Assembly (NCBI GenBank): GCA_964548175.1
Contig: CAZJQS010000017.1
Location: 22,717-86,716, forward strand
Direction of reading: 5' to 3'
Length of the DNA stretch: 64,000 nucleotides
DNA from: JANQPA01 sp964548175
GTDB lineage: Bacteria > Bacteroidota > Bacteroidia > Chitinophagales > Saprospiraceae
A program made the translations under genes and the position numbers. The notes under the pieces are model-generated. The model saw only the letters and a list, made by a program, of their open reading frames with translations. It did no database searches and had not been told where the DNA came from. Shown here in pieces: positions 1 to 9,467 of the stretch (positions are counted from its first letter, which is position 1; each line of letters opens with the position of its first letter).

Positions 1-204
1 CCGGATAAAGCTTAACACAGGTTTGCCCTCTTAATTCGGACAAAATAAATATTATAAAAATTTTGAACAGAAGCGTGGAATAAGTAATTTTAAGGCTAGA
101 TATATTTTGGCATCCCCCCACCCTGGACTTTCCCCCACGGTTCTAACGGTAAAGAAAACAGCTATCTGTGTCGATTATATTTCTGTTTAATGAAATATAG
201 TTCG

Positions 205-212
205 TAGATTTG
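205..212 (+). promoter_or_regulatory. Bacteroidota-type -7 box before the DUF5606 gene
   Basis: The octamer TAGATTTG matches the phylum's TAnnTTTG -7 element. It lies 30 bases before the ATG at 243, giving a short leader. No clear TTTG -33 box is seen at the ideal distance, so only the -7 half is supported. Bases 1-204 hold no recognisable gene. Confidence 0.5.
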
Positions 213-242
213 CCCCTTAAAATTAATGGGACAAAATAGCTT

Positions 243-689
243 ATGAATTTAGAAAATTTAGTTGCTGTAAGCGGTATGTCCGGAGTCTTCCGAATAGCCG
301 CTAATCGAAACAATGGATTGATCATTGAGGACCTTTTAACAGGAAAAAAGAAGTTTGCCTCCTCCAGGAGGCATCAGTTCTCTCCCCTGGAATCCATTGC
401 TATATATACGGATGACGGCGAATCCGTAGAATTAAAAAAGGTGTTCCAAAGTATATTGGAACAAATAGACGACAATCCCCCCGTGAGTGCGAATGCAAAA
501 CCAGAAGAACTTCATGAATATTTTCTGGATGTTCTTCCCAATTATGATAAGGAAAAAGTACGCACAGGCGACATTAAGAAAGTGATCAAATGGTTTGAGT
601 TTCTTCGGGAAAACGACCTATTCACTTCCGAACCGGAACCAGCAGAGGGTTCTGATGAGGAATCTACCGAAGAAGAGCAAACGGATTGA
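243..689 (+). CDS. DUF5606 domain protein
   Basis: This 148-residue cytosolic protein matches the DUF5606 family, a small family restricted largely to Bacteroidota and without a known function. The N-terminal 70 residues form the conserved part (LVAVSGMSGVFRIAANRNNG, then a basic KKKFASSRR patch). Residues 70-125 look helical, and the last 20 residues are a very acidic Glu/Asp/Ser tail. There is no signal peptide or membrane segment. It stands about 90 bases ahead of the oligopeptidase gene on the same strand and may be co-transcribed with it. The ATG at 243 follows a good -7 box. The family call is firm; any function would be a guess. Confidence 0.85.
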   Translation: MNLENLVAVSGMSGVFRIAANRNNGLIIEDLLTGKKKFASSRRHQFSPLESIAIYTDDGESVELKKVFQSILEQIDDNPPVSANAKPEELHEYFLDVLPNYDKEKVRTGDIKKVIKWFEFLRENDLFTSEPEPAEGSDEESTEEEQTD

Positions 690-779
690 TCTGTACCAAA
701 GCTGGTGACTTTCTCCCCTTCAAGTTGTGAAAATGGTTTTGACGCCAATTTTTACTTTAACAACTAACAGATCAGACTC

Positions 780-2513
780 ATGAATAAAAGCGCTCTAGCT
801 TTACCACGGACAAGGGAAAGGAGGTTTCTACCAGAAGAATTCAAACTAACCGTATGGTCCAGGTTAAAGCCCTACTATACTGACCTGCAAAAGCGACCGA
901 TCAATAGCCTTCAAGACCTCGAAAACTGGATAGCCGACCGGAGTGAACTGGAGTCCGTTGTCAGTGAAGACTTTGCCTGGCGATACATCAAAATAACGGT
1001 CAACAGTGCTGACGAGCAAGCGATGGACCTCTACGAATACGCAGTCCAGGAATTGATGCCTAAGATTTTCTCTTTCGAAAACACCCTCAACGAAAAGCTG
1101 GTCAACTCCCCCTTTGTGCATCAGCTGCATGGGGATCACTACCAGCTGTACCTTCGGCTTACCAGAAATGCCGCCAGCCTCTTTAACGAAGAAAACATTC
1201 CTCTGGCTACCGAAGTCCAGCTTAAATCAAAAGAATACGGCAAGATCTTTTCTGAGATGACCATAGGCATGGACGGAAAGCAGCTGACCCTGCAAAAAGC
1301 AGGCACCATATTGGAAGAAACGGATAGGAGCCTGCGTGAAACCGTTTATCACAAGATCAATAAACGCATTCTTCAGGACACGCCGCAGCTGGAGTCCCTT
1401 TTCGATTCCCTGTTGGAAAAAAGACATGAAATTGCGAAAAATGCAGGCTTCGCCAATTTCAGGGACTACAAATTCAGAGCGCTCAACCGCTTTGATTATA
1501 CTACGCAAGATTGCGAAGATTTTCACCGCTCTATCGCCACTGAGATCCTCCCCATCATAGACGAGCTGAACGTCTACCGCAAAAAGAAAATGGATTTGCC
1601 TCATCTGCGCCCCTGGGACCTGAATGTAGACGCTACAGGGAAAGCACCGTTAAAACCGTTTGAGCATGTCCAAGAAATGGTGGACAAAACCATTCGTTGC
1701 CTCGACCGCATCCACCCTGAATTCGGCTATGTCCTCCGGGTCATGCGGGAAATGAAGCACCTTGACCTGGAGTCGCGCAAAGGAAAAAGACCGGGAGGCT
1801 ATAACATTCAGCTTTCTGCTACCGGCGTTCCTTTCATCTTCATGAACGCCACGCACTCCCTGAACGATATGCGCACCTTCCTGCATGAAAGCGGACATGC
1901 CATTCATTCCTTTCTAACCAGAGACTTGTCGCTGACCGCTTCGCGAAGATTCCCTTCCGAGGTGTCAGAATTAGCAGCTATGTCTATGGAATTATTAAGT
2001 ATGGATCATTGGGGCATATTCTTCGAGAATGAGGCCGATCTGAAAAGAGCCAGGATCAACCAGCTGGAGAATGTGATCAAAGTACTGCCCTGGATCGCTG
2101 CTATCGACAAGTTCCAGCACTGGCTGTATACTCACCCTGCTCATACCCGCAAGGAACGACAGGAAACGTGGCTCGCTACTTATAGGGAATTCACTTCTTC
2201 AGAAATCGATAACTCAGAGCTCGAATCTTATGCCAAATATCTATGGCACAAGCAGCTTCACATTTTCGAAGTGCCGTTCTACTATATCGAGTACGGCATG
2301 GCTCAGCTGGGCGCCATCGCCATATGGAAAAACTACCGGGAGGACCCTGAAAAAGCCGTAGCCGACTACAAGGCCGCACTTGAACTGGGCTATACCCGCC
2401 CCATCAGCGAAATCTACGAAAGAGCCGGAATTGCTTTCGATTTCTCTCAAAACTATGTGGCGGAGTTAGGGAAATTCGTACAGTCCGAACTGGAAATGCT
2501 CATAGAACAATAG
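780..2513 (+). CDS. M3 family oligoendopeptidase (PepF-like)
   Basis: This is a zinc metallopeptidase of family M3 that would cut short peptides in the cytosol. The 577-residue length fits the PepF/oligoendopeptidase F group. The catalytic HExxH motif is HESGH at residues 369-373 (zinc ligands His369 and His373, catalytic Glu370). The third ligand is a glutamate in the downstream PSEVSELAAMS stretch, most likely Glu397. The N-terminal half is helical, as in the family's lid domain. No signal peptide is present, so it should act on imported or recycled peptides. A strong hairpin with a T-rich tail follows immediately after its stop. The exact substrate length preference cannot be read from the sequence. 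Confidence 0.92.
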   Translation: MNKSALALPRTRERRFLPEEFKLTVWSRLKPYYTDLQKRPINSLQDLENWIADRSELESVVSEDFAWRYIKITVNSADEQAMDLYEYAVQELMPKIFSFENTLNEKLVNSPFVHQLHGDHYQLYLRLTRNAASLFNEENIPLATEVQLKSKEYGKIFSEMTIGMDGKQLTLQKAGTILEETDRSLRETVYHKINKRILQDTPQLESLFDSLLEKRHEIAKNAGFANFRDYKFRALNRFDYTTQDCEDFHRSIATEILPIIDELNVYRKKKMDLPHLRPWDLNVDATGKAPLKPFEHVQEMVDKTIRCLDRIHPEFGYVLRVMREMKHLDLESRKGKRPGGYNIQLSATGVPFIFMNATHSLNDMRTFLHESGHAIHSFLTRDLSLTASRRFPSEVSELAAMSMELLSMDHWGIFFENEADLKRARINQLENVIKVLPWIAAIDKFQHWLYTHPAHTRKERQETWLATYREFTSSEIDNSELESYAKYLWHKQLHIFEVPFYYIEYGMAQLGAIAIWKNYREDPEKAVADYKAALELGYTRPISEIYERAGIAFDFSQNYVAELGKFVQSELEMLIEQ

Positions 2514-2527
2514 CTTCCTGCTACTGC

Positions 2528-2573
2528 AGGCTGCGTCAAAAGAGATACGACTTTTGACGCAGCCTCTTTCTTT
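2528..2573 (+). terminator. Strong hairpin terminator after the oligopeptidase gene
   Basis: A perfect 15-bp stem (2528-2542 with 2551-2565) and an 8-base loop is followed by CTTTCTTT. It sits just after the stop at 2513 and before the glycosyltransferase promoter, as expected for an intrinsic terminator. The stem reads GGCTGCGTCAAAAG, which resembles the ends of the palindromic elements found elsewhere in this window. Confidence 0.75.
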
Positions 2574-2585
2574 AATAGATTTTCC

Positions 2586-2593
2586 TATCTTTG
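2586..2593 (+). promoter_or_regulatory. -7 box before the GT2 gene
   Basis: TATCTTTG matches TAnnTTTG exactly. It lies 26 bases before the ATG at 2619, directly downstream of the preceding terminator, which supports an independent transcription start here. Confidence 0.55.
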
Positions 2594-2618
2594 CCGGCGA
2601 ATCTACTTTAATACCTGC

Positions 2619-3374
2619 ATGTATAACGGAAAAAAGGTTATCGTCGTGCTCCCAGCTTACAATGCTGCGCTGACACTGGAAAAGACCTACAAAGAAATCC
2701 CGCTCGACCTCGTGGATGAGATCATCCTTTGTGACGACGCCAGCAAGGACAATACCATCGAAGTGGCTAAAGATATCGGCATCAAGTACGTCATCCAACA
2801 CGAAAAGAACAAAGGATACGGCGGCAATCAAAAATCCCTGTATAACAAGGCGCTCGAATTGGGAGGGGACATCATCATTATGCTGCACCCTGACTATCAG
2901 TATACTCCAAAGCTCATCCCGGCCATGGTCAGCATCATCGGAGATGGACTGTACTCCGTAGTTCTGGGCTCCAGAATTTTGGGTAACGGGGCGCTCAAAG
3001 GAGGAATGCCCCTGTACAAGTATATTGCCAACCGCTTTCTGACCTTCGTTCAAAACATTTTAGTTAACCACAAACTTTCAGAATACCACACAGGTTACCG
3101 TGCATTCAGCCGCGAAGTACTGACAAGCATCAACTTCAATAATAATTCCGACGATTTTGTCTTTGACAACGAAATGCTCTCGCAAATCATCTATGCCGAT
3201 TTTCCCATAGCGGAAGTCACCTGCCCTACAAAATATTTTGAAGAAGCCTCTTCTATCAACTTTAAAAGGAGCGTGAAATACGGTTTAGGCGTATTGCGGG
3301 TGTCCTTCAACCATTACCTTCAGCGAAAAAGCCTGGCGCGGTTTGATTTGTACAAAAAAAACACGGAACAATAA
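2619..3374 (+). CDS. Family 2 glycosyltransferase
   Basis: This 251-residue protein is a GT-A fold family 2 glycosyltransferase similar to dolichyl/polyprenyl-phosphate sugar synthases. Visible features are the N-terminal VIVVLPAYNAALTLEKTY strand, the DD pair in ILCDDASKDNT that binds nucleotide-sugar and metal, and LHPDYQYTP followed by GSRILGNG. There is no C-terminal membrane domain, so it would act at the cytosolic membrane face, perhaps loading a lipid carrier. The next gene starts 17 bases after its stop, so the two are probably one transcript. The donor and acceptor are not predictable from sequence alone. Confidence 0.88.
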   Translation: MYNGKKVIVVLPAYNAALTLEKTYKEIPLDLVDEIILCDDASKDNTIEVAKDIGIKYVIQHEKNKGYGGNQKSLYNKALELGGDIIIMLHPDYQYTPKLIPAMVSIIGDGLYSVVLGSRILGNGALKGGMPLYKYIANRFLTFVQNILVNHKLSEYHTGYRAFSREVLTSINFNNNSDDFVFDNEMLSQIIYADFPIAEVTCPTKYFEEASSINFKRSVKYGLGVLRVSFNHYLQRKSLARFDLYKKNTEQ

Positions 3375-3391
3375 AGGCGTTTAAGAGCAAT

Positions 3392-4201
3392 ATGGGGCAA
3401 CAGGAACTGAAGCAATTGTTAAATCATTTCGCCGAAAAATTCAATCATCCTTCTTTCATTCAAACGGATCCGATCAGCATCCCCCATACTTTCAGCAAAA
3501 AGCAGGACATTGAGATCATGGGGTTTTGGGTGGCTATGCTGGCCTGGGGACAGAGAGTCACTATTATCAATAAAGCCAGAGAACTGATCGAATTAATGGA
3601 TGAGGCGCCTCACGATTTTATCCTAAATCATGAGGAAAAAGACAGGAAAGCGTTCCTGGATTTCAAACACCGCACCTTCCAATCCATCGATACGCTTTAT
3701 TTTCTGGAATTCTTCCAACATTACTACCAGCATAACCACTCTCTGGAGGATGCTTTTTCCCGGTTTTTACCTCCCGAAGCCCCCAACATAAAACCGGCCC
3801 TGGTTGGATTTCACGAGCTTTTTTTTGAGCTGGATCACGCCCCTCAGCGCACCCGGAAACACGTGGCTACCCCGGCCCGAAAATCAAGCTGTAAACGGCT
3901 GAATATGTTCCTGCGGTGGATGGTCCGGAATGACGGGCAAGGCGTAGATTTCGGGCTTTGGACCAACATTCGCCCGCATCAACTAATGATCCCTTTAGAT
4001 GTCCATGTGGAACGCATCGCACGAAGGCTCGGATTGCTGGAGCGCAAACAAACGGACTGGCTTGCCGTGGAAGAATTAACCGACAAGCTGAAAATGATCG
4101 ATCCGGAAGACCCCGTTCGTTTTGATTTTGCTTTGTTTGGGATGGGGGTGCTGGAAGAAGAGCCGCTCGAAACGATCCTGCGATCGTTCGGGCTGGAGTA
4201 A
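3392..4201 (+). CDS. TIGR02757 family protein (DUF2400)
   Basis: This 269-residue protein matches TIGR02757/DUF2400, a family found widely in Bacteroidota and some other bacteria. Its helical layout and C-terminal region (LMIPLDVHVERIARRLGL, then DPVRFDFALFGMG) recall helix-hairpin-helix DNA glycosylase-like folds, but the biochemical role is unknown. It lacks a signal peptide. It is tightly linked to the upstream glycosyltransferase and ends 6 bases from the convergent DUF4783 gene, leaving almost no room for separate terminators. The family call is firm; function is open. Confidence 0.85.
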   Translation: MGQQELKQLLNHFAEKFNHPSFIQTDPISIPHTFSKKQDIEIMGFWVAMLAWGQRVTIINKARELIELMDEAPHDFILNHEEKDRKAFLDFKHRTFQSIDTLYFLEFFQHYYQHNHSLEDAFSRFLPPEAPNIKPALVGFHELFFELDHAPQRTRKHVATPARKSSCKRLNMFLRWMVRNDGQGVDFGLWTNIRPHQLMIPLDVHVERIARRLGLLERKQTDWLAVEELTDKLKMIDPEDPVRFDFALFGMGVLEEEPLETILRSFGLE

Positions 4202-4207
4202 GTTCCT

Positions 4208-4588
4208 TTATTCCTTGTCAAAACGCACCTCCTGAATGAGATGTTGCTCGCCATTAACGCGCATATACAGATAGACCCGAAAAACAGCACTTTCAGCCAC
4301 CAGGTTACCAATGCAATAAACAGAGTCTTTGCTCTTTGAGGTCCCTCTGTGAACCTGCGAATACCCTTTCGGGGGGTACTTGCTAAAAAAGGCGCTCAGC
4401 TTTTTCGTCGCTTCGGATTTGTTGTACACATCCTCATCATTTAGGATGGCCAACTCGACCGTGTCGTCCAAATAAACGCTGATCCCTTCCACATCTCCGC
4501 GACCTATAGCCCGGGTAATTTCAGCTATATTCAGCCCCGAAAATAAATAAATACTTCCCGCCACTAAACAATAAATCATGGTTTTCAT
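4208..4588 (-). CDS. DUF4783 domain protein, exported
   Basis: This 126-residue protein matches DUF4783, an NTF2-like family common in Bacteroidota. Residues 1-19 form a hydrophobic signal peptide (MKTMIYCLVAGSIYLFSG). The mature part begins with INIAEITRA-like helices and ends with beta strands (SVYCIGNLVAESAVFRVYLY). No catalytic residues are evident. It is encoded convergently with the TIGR02757 gene and divergently from gpmI. Function is not known; the NTF2-like fold usually suggests small-ligand binding or a structural role. Confidence 0.8.
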   Translation of the reverse strand: MKTMIYCLVAGSIYLFSGLNIAEITRAIGRGDVEGISVYLDDTVELAILNDEDVYNKSEATKKLSAFFSKYPPKGYSQVHRGTSKSKDSVYCIGNLVAESAVFRVYLYMRVNGEQHLIQEVRFDKE

Positions 4589-4913
4589 AGCGCATCTGAG
4601 TTATTTTTCCTTTTGGTTTTAAGACGTAAAAAAAATCAATAGTAACAATTCAACAGAATTTTTCCCGAAGTTGTATCAAAACGTCTTTTGCTGCAAACCC
4701 TAAAAAATACATTCCAGGTTAATCCTAAACGCTAAAACCCCACTTCGTATTACATTTTTTGTCAACCGATACCGATAACCCTGCAGGAAAGGGTTAAAAT
4801 TCGTCTTCCTTATTTTTCTACTTATGGTTTCATAAGCCTATTTTTGTTCACGCATTAATGACTGAGAAAAAACCTGCATCAAGATTTATCAGTTACTCAA
4901 ATAAAATACCATT
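4589..4913. other. Divergent intergenic region (DUF4783 / gpmI)
   Basis: These 325 bases are AT-rich and hold no convincing ORF. They contain the gpmI -7 box at 4839-4846. No clear promoter for the leftward DUF4783 gene was found. Confidence 0.6.
4839..4846 (+). promoter_or_regulatory. -7 box before gpmI
   Basis: TATTTTTG fits TAnnTTTG and lies 67 bases before the gpmI ATG. No good TTTG -33 partner is seen at the ideal spacing. Confidence 0.45.
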
Positions 4914-6446
4914 ATGGCTTTTAATCGCAACATGCTAATCATCCTTGATGGGTGGGGACACGGCCCCAAGCCCGAAGTCAGCGCCATCGCCCAGGCGAAT
5001 ACCCCCTTTATGGACAGCCTCTATGAGCAGTATCCTCATGCTGAGTTGGTTACGTTTGGAGAAGAGGTAGGCCTCCCAGAAGGGCAAATGGGGAATTCCG
5101 AGGTAGGGCACCTTAACATAGGCGCCGGCAGAATCGTCTATCAGGAATTGGCGCGGATCAATAAAGCCATCAAAGAAAAAGCCCTGCACGAGAACGCAAC
5201 CTTGCTGGATGCCCTGCACTACGCCAAAGAGAACAAAAAGAACGTACACCTCATGGGCCTCGTTTCTGATGGAGGCGTCCATTCCCACATCAACCATCTC
5301 AAAGCACTTTGTGATATCATGAAAGAGCAAGGGATGGAGAAGATTTACATTCATGCCTTCATGGACGGCCGCGACACAGATCCTAAATCAGGCCACGGCT
5401 ATCTGAAAGAACTCTTAAACCATATTGAAAATAATCCCGCTGAATTGGCTTCTGTTATCGGCCGGTATTATGCCATGGACAGAGACAAACGCTGGGAACG
5501 CGTCAAGCTGGCCTATGACCTCATGGTCAAAGGTGAGGGAGAAAAAACCACCGATGCGCTGGACACCATCCGGCAACGTTACGATAGAAACGAAACCGAT
5601 GAATTCCTCAAACCAATCGTCTGCACCGACCAGAAAGGCCATCCTAAGGCGGTTCTGCATGAAAATGATCTGCTCATCTGTTTTAATTTCAGGACCGACC
5701 GCCCCCGGGAAATCTCTATCGTTCTGACCCAAAAGGACATGCCGGACTACGGAATGCATACCCTTCCGTTGCGTTATGTAACGATGACCCGCTACGACGA
5801 CACCTTCAGGAACGTCGACGTTTTGTTTCACAAAAAAGATCTGAAAAACACTATAGGGGAGGTCTTGTCCAAAGCCAGTAAAAAACAGGTTCGCATTGCA
5901 GAAACCGAAAAGTATCCCCATGTGACTTTCTTTTTCAACGGCGGTCAGGAAGAGCCGTTTGAAGGAGAGCGGCGCATACTGATCCCCTCTCCAAAGGTGG
6001 CTACTTATGATCTTCAACCGGAGATGAGCGCATATGAAGTAACAGAGGCCATGGTTAAGGACATCCGCGAAAACCAGCCGGATTTTGTCTGTCTTAATTA
6101 CGCGAATCCGGACATGGTCGGTCATACCGGCGTTTTCGAAGCCGCCGTAAAAGCAGCCGAAACGGTGGATATCTGCTTGAAAAAGCTGCTGTCCGTTGGT
6201 GATGAATTTGGTTACCATGCCATCATCATTGCCGACCACGGCAATTCAGACTATATGATCAATGATAACGGAACGCCCAATACCGCTCATACCATGAACC
6301 CGGTGCCTTGTATCTTTTATGGAAAAAAGGCGGTAGGCGCACGGGTAAAAGATGGAAAACTCGCAGATATAGCGCCGACACTGCTCCACTTGTTTGGGAT
6401 TACTCCTCCTGAAGAAATGGATGGTAATAACTTGATTGAAATGTAA
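4914..6446 (+). CDS. gpmI: 2,3-bisphosphoglycerate-independent phosphoglycerate mutase
   Basis: This enzyme interconverts 3- and 2-phosphoglycerate in glycolysis and gluconeogenesis without the bisphosphoglycerate cofactor. At 510 residues it has the standard size. It belongs to the alkaline-phosphatase superfamily: Asp12 in LIILDGWGHG and the phosphoserine nucleophile Ser62 in GQMGNSEVGHLNIG are visible. GRDTDPKSG lies in the inserted phosphotransferase domain, and DHGNSDYM and TAHTMNPVPC supply C-terminal metal ligands. All key motifs are intact. It appears monocistronic or shares a transcript with the small lipoprotein gene 78 bases downstream. Confidence 0.97.
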   Translation: MAFNRNMLIILDGWGHGPKPEVSAIAQANTPFMDSLYEQYPHAELVTFGEEVGLPEGQMGNSEVGHLNIGAGRIVYQELARINKAIKEKALHENATLLDALHYAKENKKNVHLMGLVSDGGVHSHINHLKALCDIMKEQGMEKIYIHAFMDGRDTDPKSGHGYLKELLNHIENNPAELASVIGRYYAMDRDKRWERVKLAYDLMVKGEGEKTTDALDTIRQRYDRNETDEFLKPIVCTDQKGHPKAVLHENDLLICFNFRTDRPREISIVLTQKDMPDYGMHTLPLRYVTMTRYDDTFRNVDVLFHKKDLKNTIGEVLSKASKKQVRIAETEKYPHVTFFFNGGQEEPFEGERRILIPSPKVATYDLQPEMSAYEVTEAMVKDIRENQPDFVCLNYANPDMVGHTGVFEAAVKAAETVDICLKKLLSVGDEFGYHAIIIADHGNSDYMINDNGTPNTAHTMNPVPCIFYGKKAVGARVKDGKLADIAPTLLHLFGITPPEEMDGNNLIEM

Positions 6447-6524
6447 GGACAAATAAGATCAATAAGCCCCGACGCTCGCCCACTGGCTTTGCGCTCCGGG
6501 CTTCCTTTATATAATAAACCGACT

Positions 6525-7091
6525 ATGCATCAAACTTTTCAAAATCTGCTCTTTCTTTTAATCCTGGTATCCGCATGTAATGTTGAGGCTCCTCAAAGTA
6601 CGCCCGCAGACGTCCCCAACCGCTATTACGACCTGCATACTTATTTCGAACAGGAAATCGAACGCCTGAATAAGGAACAACCTGCCGTTTCGAAAACGGT
6701 CATCCTCAATGGAGAAAAAGAAGAGCAAACCGTCAAAAACATCGATTTTGCTGATGAATTCCTCATCTTCCGAGAGTCTCATATCAATAAAGTTTCCTGG
6801 TGGGGCAAGTATGAAGGCGATACTACTTACTACAACAATGAAAAACAACAGATCAAAAAGATCCGGTATACCACAGATGACGAGGAATTGAAAACAAAAG
6901 TCATTCACATATCCTTTTCTCCGGCGAAGCAGATAGACAGTCTATACATTCTCAATGCTACTCATAGTCCGACCATATCTACCAAACAAGAGTTGATCTA
7001 TGTCCCGAAAATCAGTTATGAGATCTTTAGCCGGGAAAAAGTAGCCCTATCTAAAAACAGGGAAGTAATGATAAAGGGAATATTCGAATAA
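6525..7091 (+). CDS. Putative lipoprotein, unknown function
   Basis: I do not recognise a family for this protein. From the ATG at 6525 it has 188 residues and begins with a lipoprotein signal, MHQTFQNLLFLLILVSAC, in which Cys follows a VSA lipobox. A TTG 36 bases upstream would put 12 residues in front of the signal and is less likely. The mature part is mixed alpha/beta and rich in Lys/Glu, with repeated Tyr/Thr strands. It would be anchored to the periplasmic or outer membrane. It follows gpmI but shares no obvious functional link with it. Confidence 0.65.
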   Translation: MHQTFQNLLFLLILVSACNVEAPQSTPADVPNRYYDLHTYFEQEIERLNKEQPAVSKTVILNGEKEEQTVKNIDFADEFLIFRESHINKVSWWGKYEGDTTYYNNEKQQIKKIRYTTDDEELKTKVIHISFSPAKQIDSLYILNATHSPTISTKQELIYVPKISYEIFSREKVALSKNREVMIKGIFE

Positions 7092-7467
7092 AGCCGAAAA
7101 AAAAAGAGGCAGCGCTACCACAGCACTACCTCAGCCCTAACCAAATAAAACCAAATTATAAATCTTTACCTTGTATCTTATTACAAATGTACACACTTAT
7201 TGTAAAAAATACAATTACAAATTTGATAAAAACCCGGAAAGAAATCTGGATTTGATATTGTAAAAAAGCTTCTTTTTAAAAAAATCCCAAATCAAGCTGA
7301 AGGGAAGGTGGATTTTAGGTTTCGTAAAAAGATAAGCTTCGCCAATTTAAAATTTTTAAAATCATTTCATCTATTTTTGAAATAAAATTTTTCAGTTTTA
7401 GGGTTCCTAAAATTTTTTTATTGATTCTGGAATTTAGATTTTTCCATAAAAAACAACTGCCTTGTCC
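7092..7467. other. Intergenic region before the M28 peptidase gene
   Basis: This 376-base AT-rich stretch has no credible ORF. Near 7109-7135 there is an imperfect dyad (GAGGCAGCGCT against AGCACTACCTC) that would pair through G-U only in a leftward transcript. The rest shows long A/T runs and no clear TAnnTTTG box. Confidence 0.5.
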
Positions 7468-8868
7468 ATGAGATCAGATAGAATCGTTCTCCTACTTTTG
7501 TCTTTTTTTTATTGCCATGCAACATTGAGCGCCCAAAAGGACAAGATCCTTGAAGAAGATGCTTTTTTCATTCGCTCTATCTATGATGAAGCGTTAACGG
7601 AAGGGAAAGCCTATGACTGGCTCAACTATTTGTCACTACGCATCGGAGGCCGTCTAAGTGGCTCCCCGCAGGCGGCCGCGGCTGTGGAGTATACCAGACA
7701 ACAATTAGACCGGCTGGGGCTTGATACCGTTTACTTGCAGGAGTGCATGGTCCCCTACTGGATAAGAGGAGAAAAAGAGCAAGTGCGTATTGTCAACAGC
7801 ACCAAGATCGGCAGCCTTGATCTCAACGCACTGGCTCTTGGCAACTCTGTGGGCACCGGTCCTTTAGGACTGACAGCTGAGGTGATCGAGGTCAGAAGCC
7901 TGGCCGAGGTGGACAGCCTGGGAGAGGAGGTCGCCGGTAAGATCGTCTTTTACAACCGCCCCATGGATCCCACCCAGCTCAATACGTTCTATGCTTACGG
8001 AGGGGCGGTCGATCAGCGAGGCTTCGGCCCGGCTACTGCCGCTAAATACGGCGCAGCGGCAGCTATCGTCCGCTCTATGACCAATCGCTCTGATGACATC
8101 CCACATACCGGCTCCACTATTAATGACGACCGGTATCCGCTCATTCCCTCCGTTGCCATCAGCACCAATGATGCAGACCTGCTCAGCGAACTGCTCAAGC
8201 AGGAAAACGTCAGGGTTTATATGCGGACTACCTGTGAGAACCTGCCCCCGGTGAAGTCTTACAATGTGATCGGGGAGATTTATGGCAGCGAATATCCTGA
8301 TGAGATCATTCTGGTAGGCGGCCATCTCGATTCATGGGATGTGGGCACCGGCGCTCATGATGACGGCGCAGGCTGTGTACATGCCATGGATGTATTGCAC
8401 CTGCTCAAACGTTTGAATTATCAGCCGAAAAGAACAATCCGGTGCGTGTTGTTCATGAACGAAGAGAACGGCCTTGCCGGCGCCACCGCTTACCAGAAAG
8501 CCTCTTTTGAAAAGAACGAATTCCATATGGCCGCTATAGAATCGGACCGGGGAGGATTTACCCCACGCGGTTTTTCAGCCGACGGGGACGAAAGCATCTT
8601 TAACAAAAAACTCGCCAAAGTACTGAAATGGCTGCCTCTGCTTGAGCCATACGGCCTGAACTTCACCACCGGCGGATCGGGCGCCGACATATCCGGACTA
8701 AAGCCTCAGAAAGGACTGCTTTTTGGCTTCGTTCCGGATTCGCAGCGCTACTTTGACTATCATCACACCCCAATAGATGGCTTGGATGTCGTAAATAAAC
8801 GAGAATTGCATCTTGGTGCAGCGGCCATTACCAGTTTAGTTTATTTGCTCGATAAATATGGAATTTAA
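7468..8868 (+). CDS. M28 family metallopeptidase (carboxypeptidase Q-like), exported
   Basis: This is a secreted di-zinc aminopeptidase/carboxypeptidase of family M28, similar to carboxypeptidase Q. From the ATG at 7468 it has 466 residues; a TTG two codons upstream is less likely. Residues 1-18 are a signal peptide ending near SAQ. A PA-domain-like insertion occupies roughly residues 120-240. Metal ligands are visible as His286 in GGHLDSWD, the Asp pair after His297 in GAHDDGAG, the catalytic Glu332/Glu333 pair in NEEN, and the late His in DYHHTPID. It should degrade peptides in the periplasm or outside the cell. The purine salvage gene starts 11 bases downstream, so they may share a transcript. 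Confidence 0.92.
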   Translation: MRSDRIVLLLLSFFYCHATLSAQKDKILEEDAFFIRSIYDEALTEGKAYDWLNYLSLRIGGRLSGSPQAAAAVEYTRQQLDRLGLDTVYLQECMVPYWIRGEKEQVRIVNSTKIGSLDLNALALGNSVGTGPLGLTAEVIEVRSLAEVDSLGEEVAGKIVFYNRPMDPTQLNTFYAYGGAVDQRGFGPATAAKYGAAAAIVRSMTNRSDDIPHTGSTINDDRYPLIPSVAISTNDADLLSELLKQENVRVYMRTTCENLPPVKSYNVIGEIYGSEYPDEIILVGGHLDSWDVGTGAHDDGAGCVHAMDVLHLLKRLNYQPKRTIRCVLFMNEENGLAGATAYQKASFEKNEFHMAAIESDRGGFTPRGFSADGDESIFNKKLAKVLKWLPLLEPYGLNFTTGGSGADISGLKPQKGLLFGFVPDSQRYFDYHHTPIDGLDVVNKRELHLGAAAITSLVYLLDKYGI

Positions 8869-8879
8869 ATAACAAGACC

Positions 8880-9422
8880 ATGACCGATCAAAAGATTTCT
8901 GTAGGAGGGCTCCCCTTTAAACCCTACCTTACCTCAGACGTGATTGCACAAAAAATACAGGAAATGGCAAAGGCCATGAGAAAGGAATACGAAGGCAAAA
9001 ACCCCATTTTCCTGGCCGTCCTTAACGGCGCCTTTGTATTCGCCGCCGATCTGATCAGAGCACTCAATATAGAACTGGAGATCACCTTTATTAAGTTGTC
9101 TTCTTATGACGGTCTGCAATCTACAAAAGAGGTCAAAACCCTCATTGGACTAGATATGGAACTGCAGGGAAGACCAGTGGTGATCGTAGAAGATATTGTG
9201 GATTCCGGGAAAACACTCTGGGATTTTATTCCGGTCCTGACCAGATTCAAACCGGCCAGTGTAGATATTGCCGCACTCCTGCTCAAGTCGGAGGAACTAA
9301 GATATCCGCTGGAAGTTAAATTCTTTGGTTTTGATATTCCTCCTAAATTTGTAGTCGGTTACGGAATGGACTATAACGGATTAGGGAGAGAGTTGAAAAG
9401 TATATATCAATTAGCAGATTAA
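8880..9422 (+). CDS. hpt: Hypoxanthine phosphoribosyltransferase
   Basis: This cytosolic enzyme salvages hypoxanthine (and often guanine) by joining it to PRPP to give IMP or GMP. The 180-residue length is typical. The PRPP-binding loop is seen as VVIVEDIVDSGKTL near residues 100-113, and LNGAFVFAADLIRAL is the upstream conserved loop. KFVVGYGMDYNG is the C-terminal purine-binding segment. It follows the M28 peptidase by 11 bases and precedes an inositol-phosphatase family gene by 45 bases, so a three-gene transcript is likely. Confidence 0.95.
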   Translation: MTDQKISVGGLPFKPYLTSDVIAQKIQEMAKAMRKEYEGKNPIFLAVLNGAFVFAADLIRALNIELEITFIKLSSYDGLQSTKEVKTLIGLDMELQGRPVVIVEDIVDSGKTLWDFIPVLTRFKPASVDIAALLLKSEELRYPLEVKFFGFDIPPKFVVGYGMDYNGLGRELKSIYQLAD

Positions 9423-9467
9423 GGTTGTATATAATCTTGGTCGGAGTTGTGGCTCTGCCTTACCATT

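Noticed and set aside
5415..6239. 274-codon leftward ORF inside gpmI
   Set aside because: Antisense shadow of a conserved enzyme; no signal, domain or promoter support.
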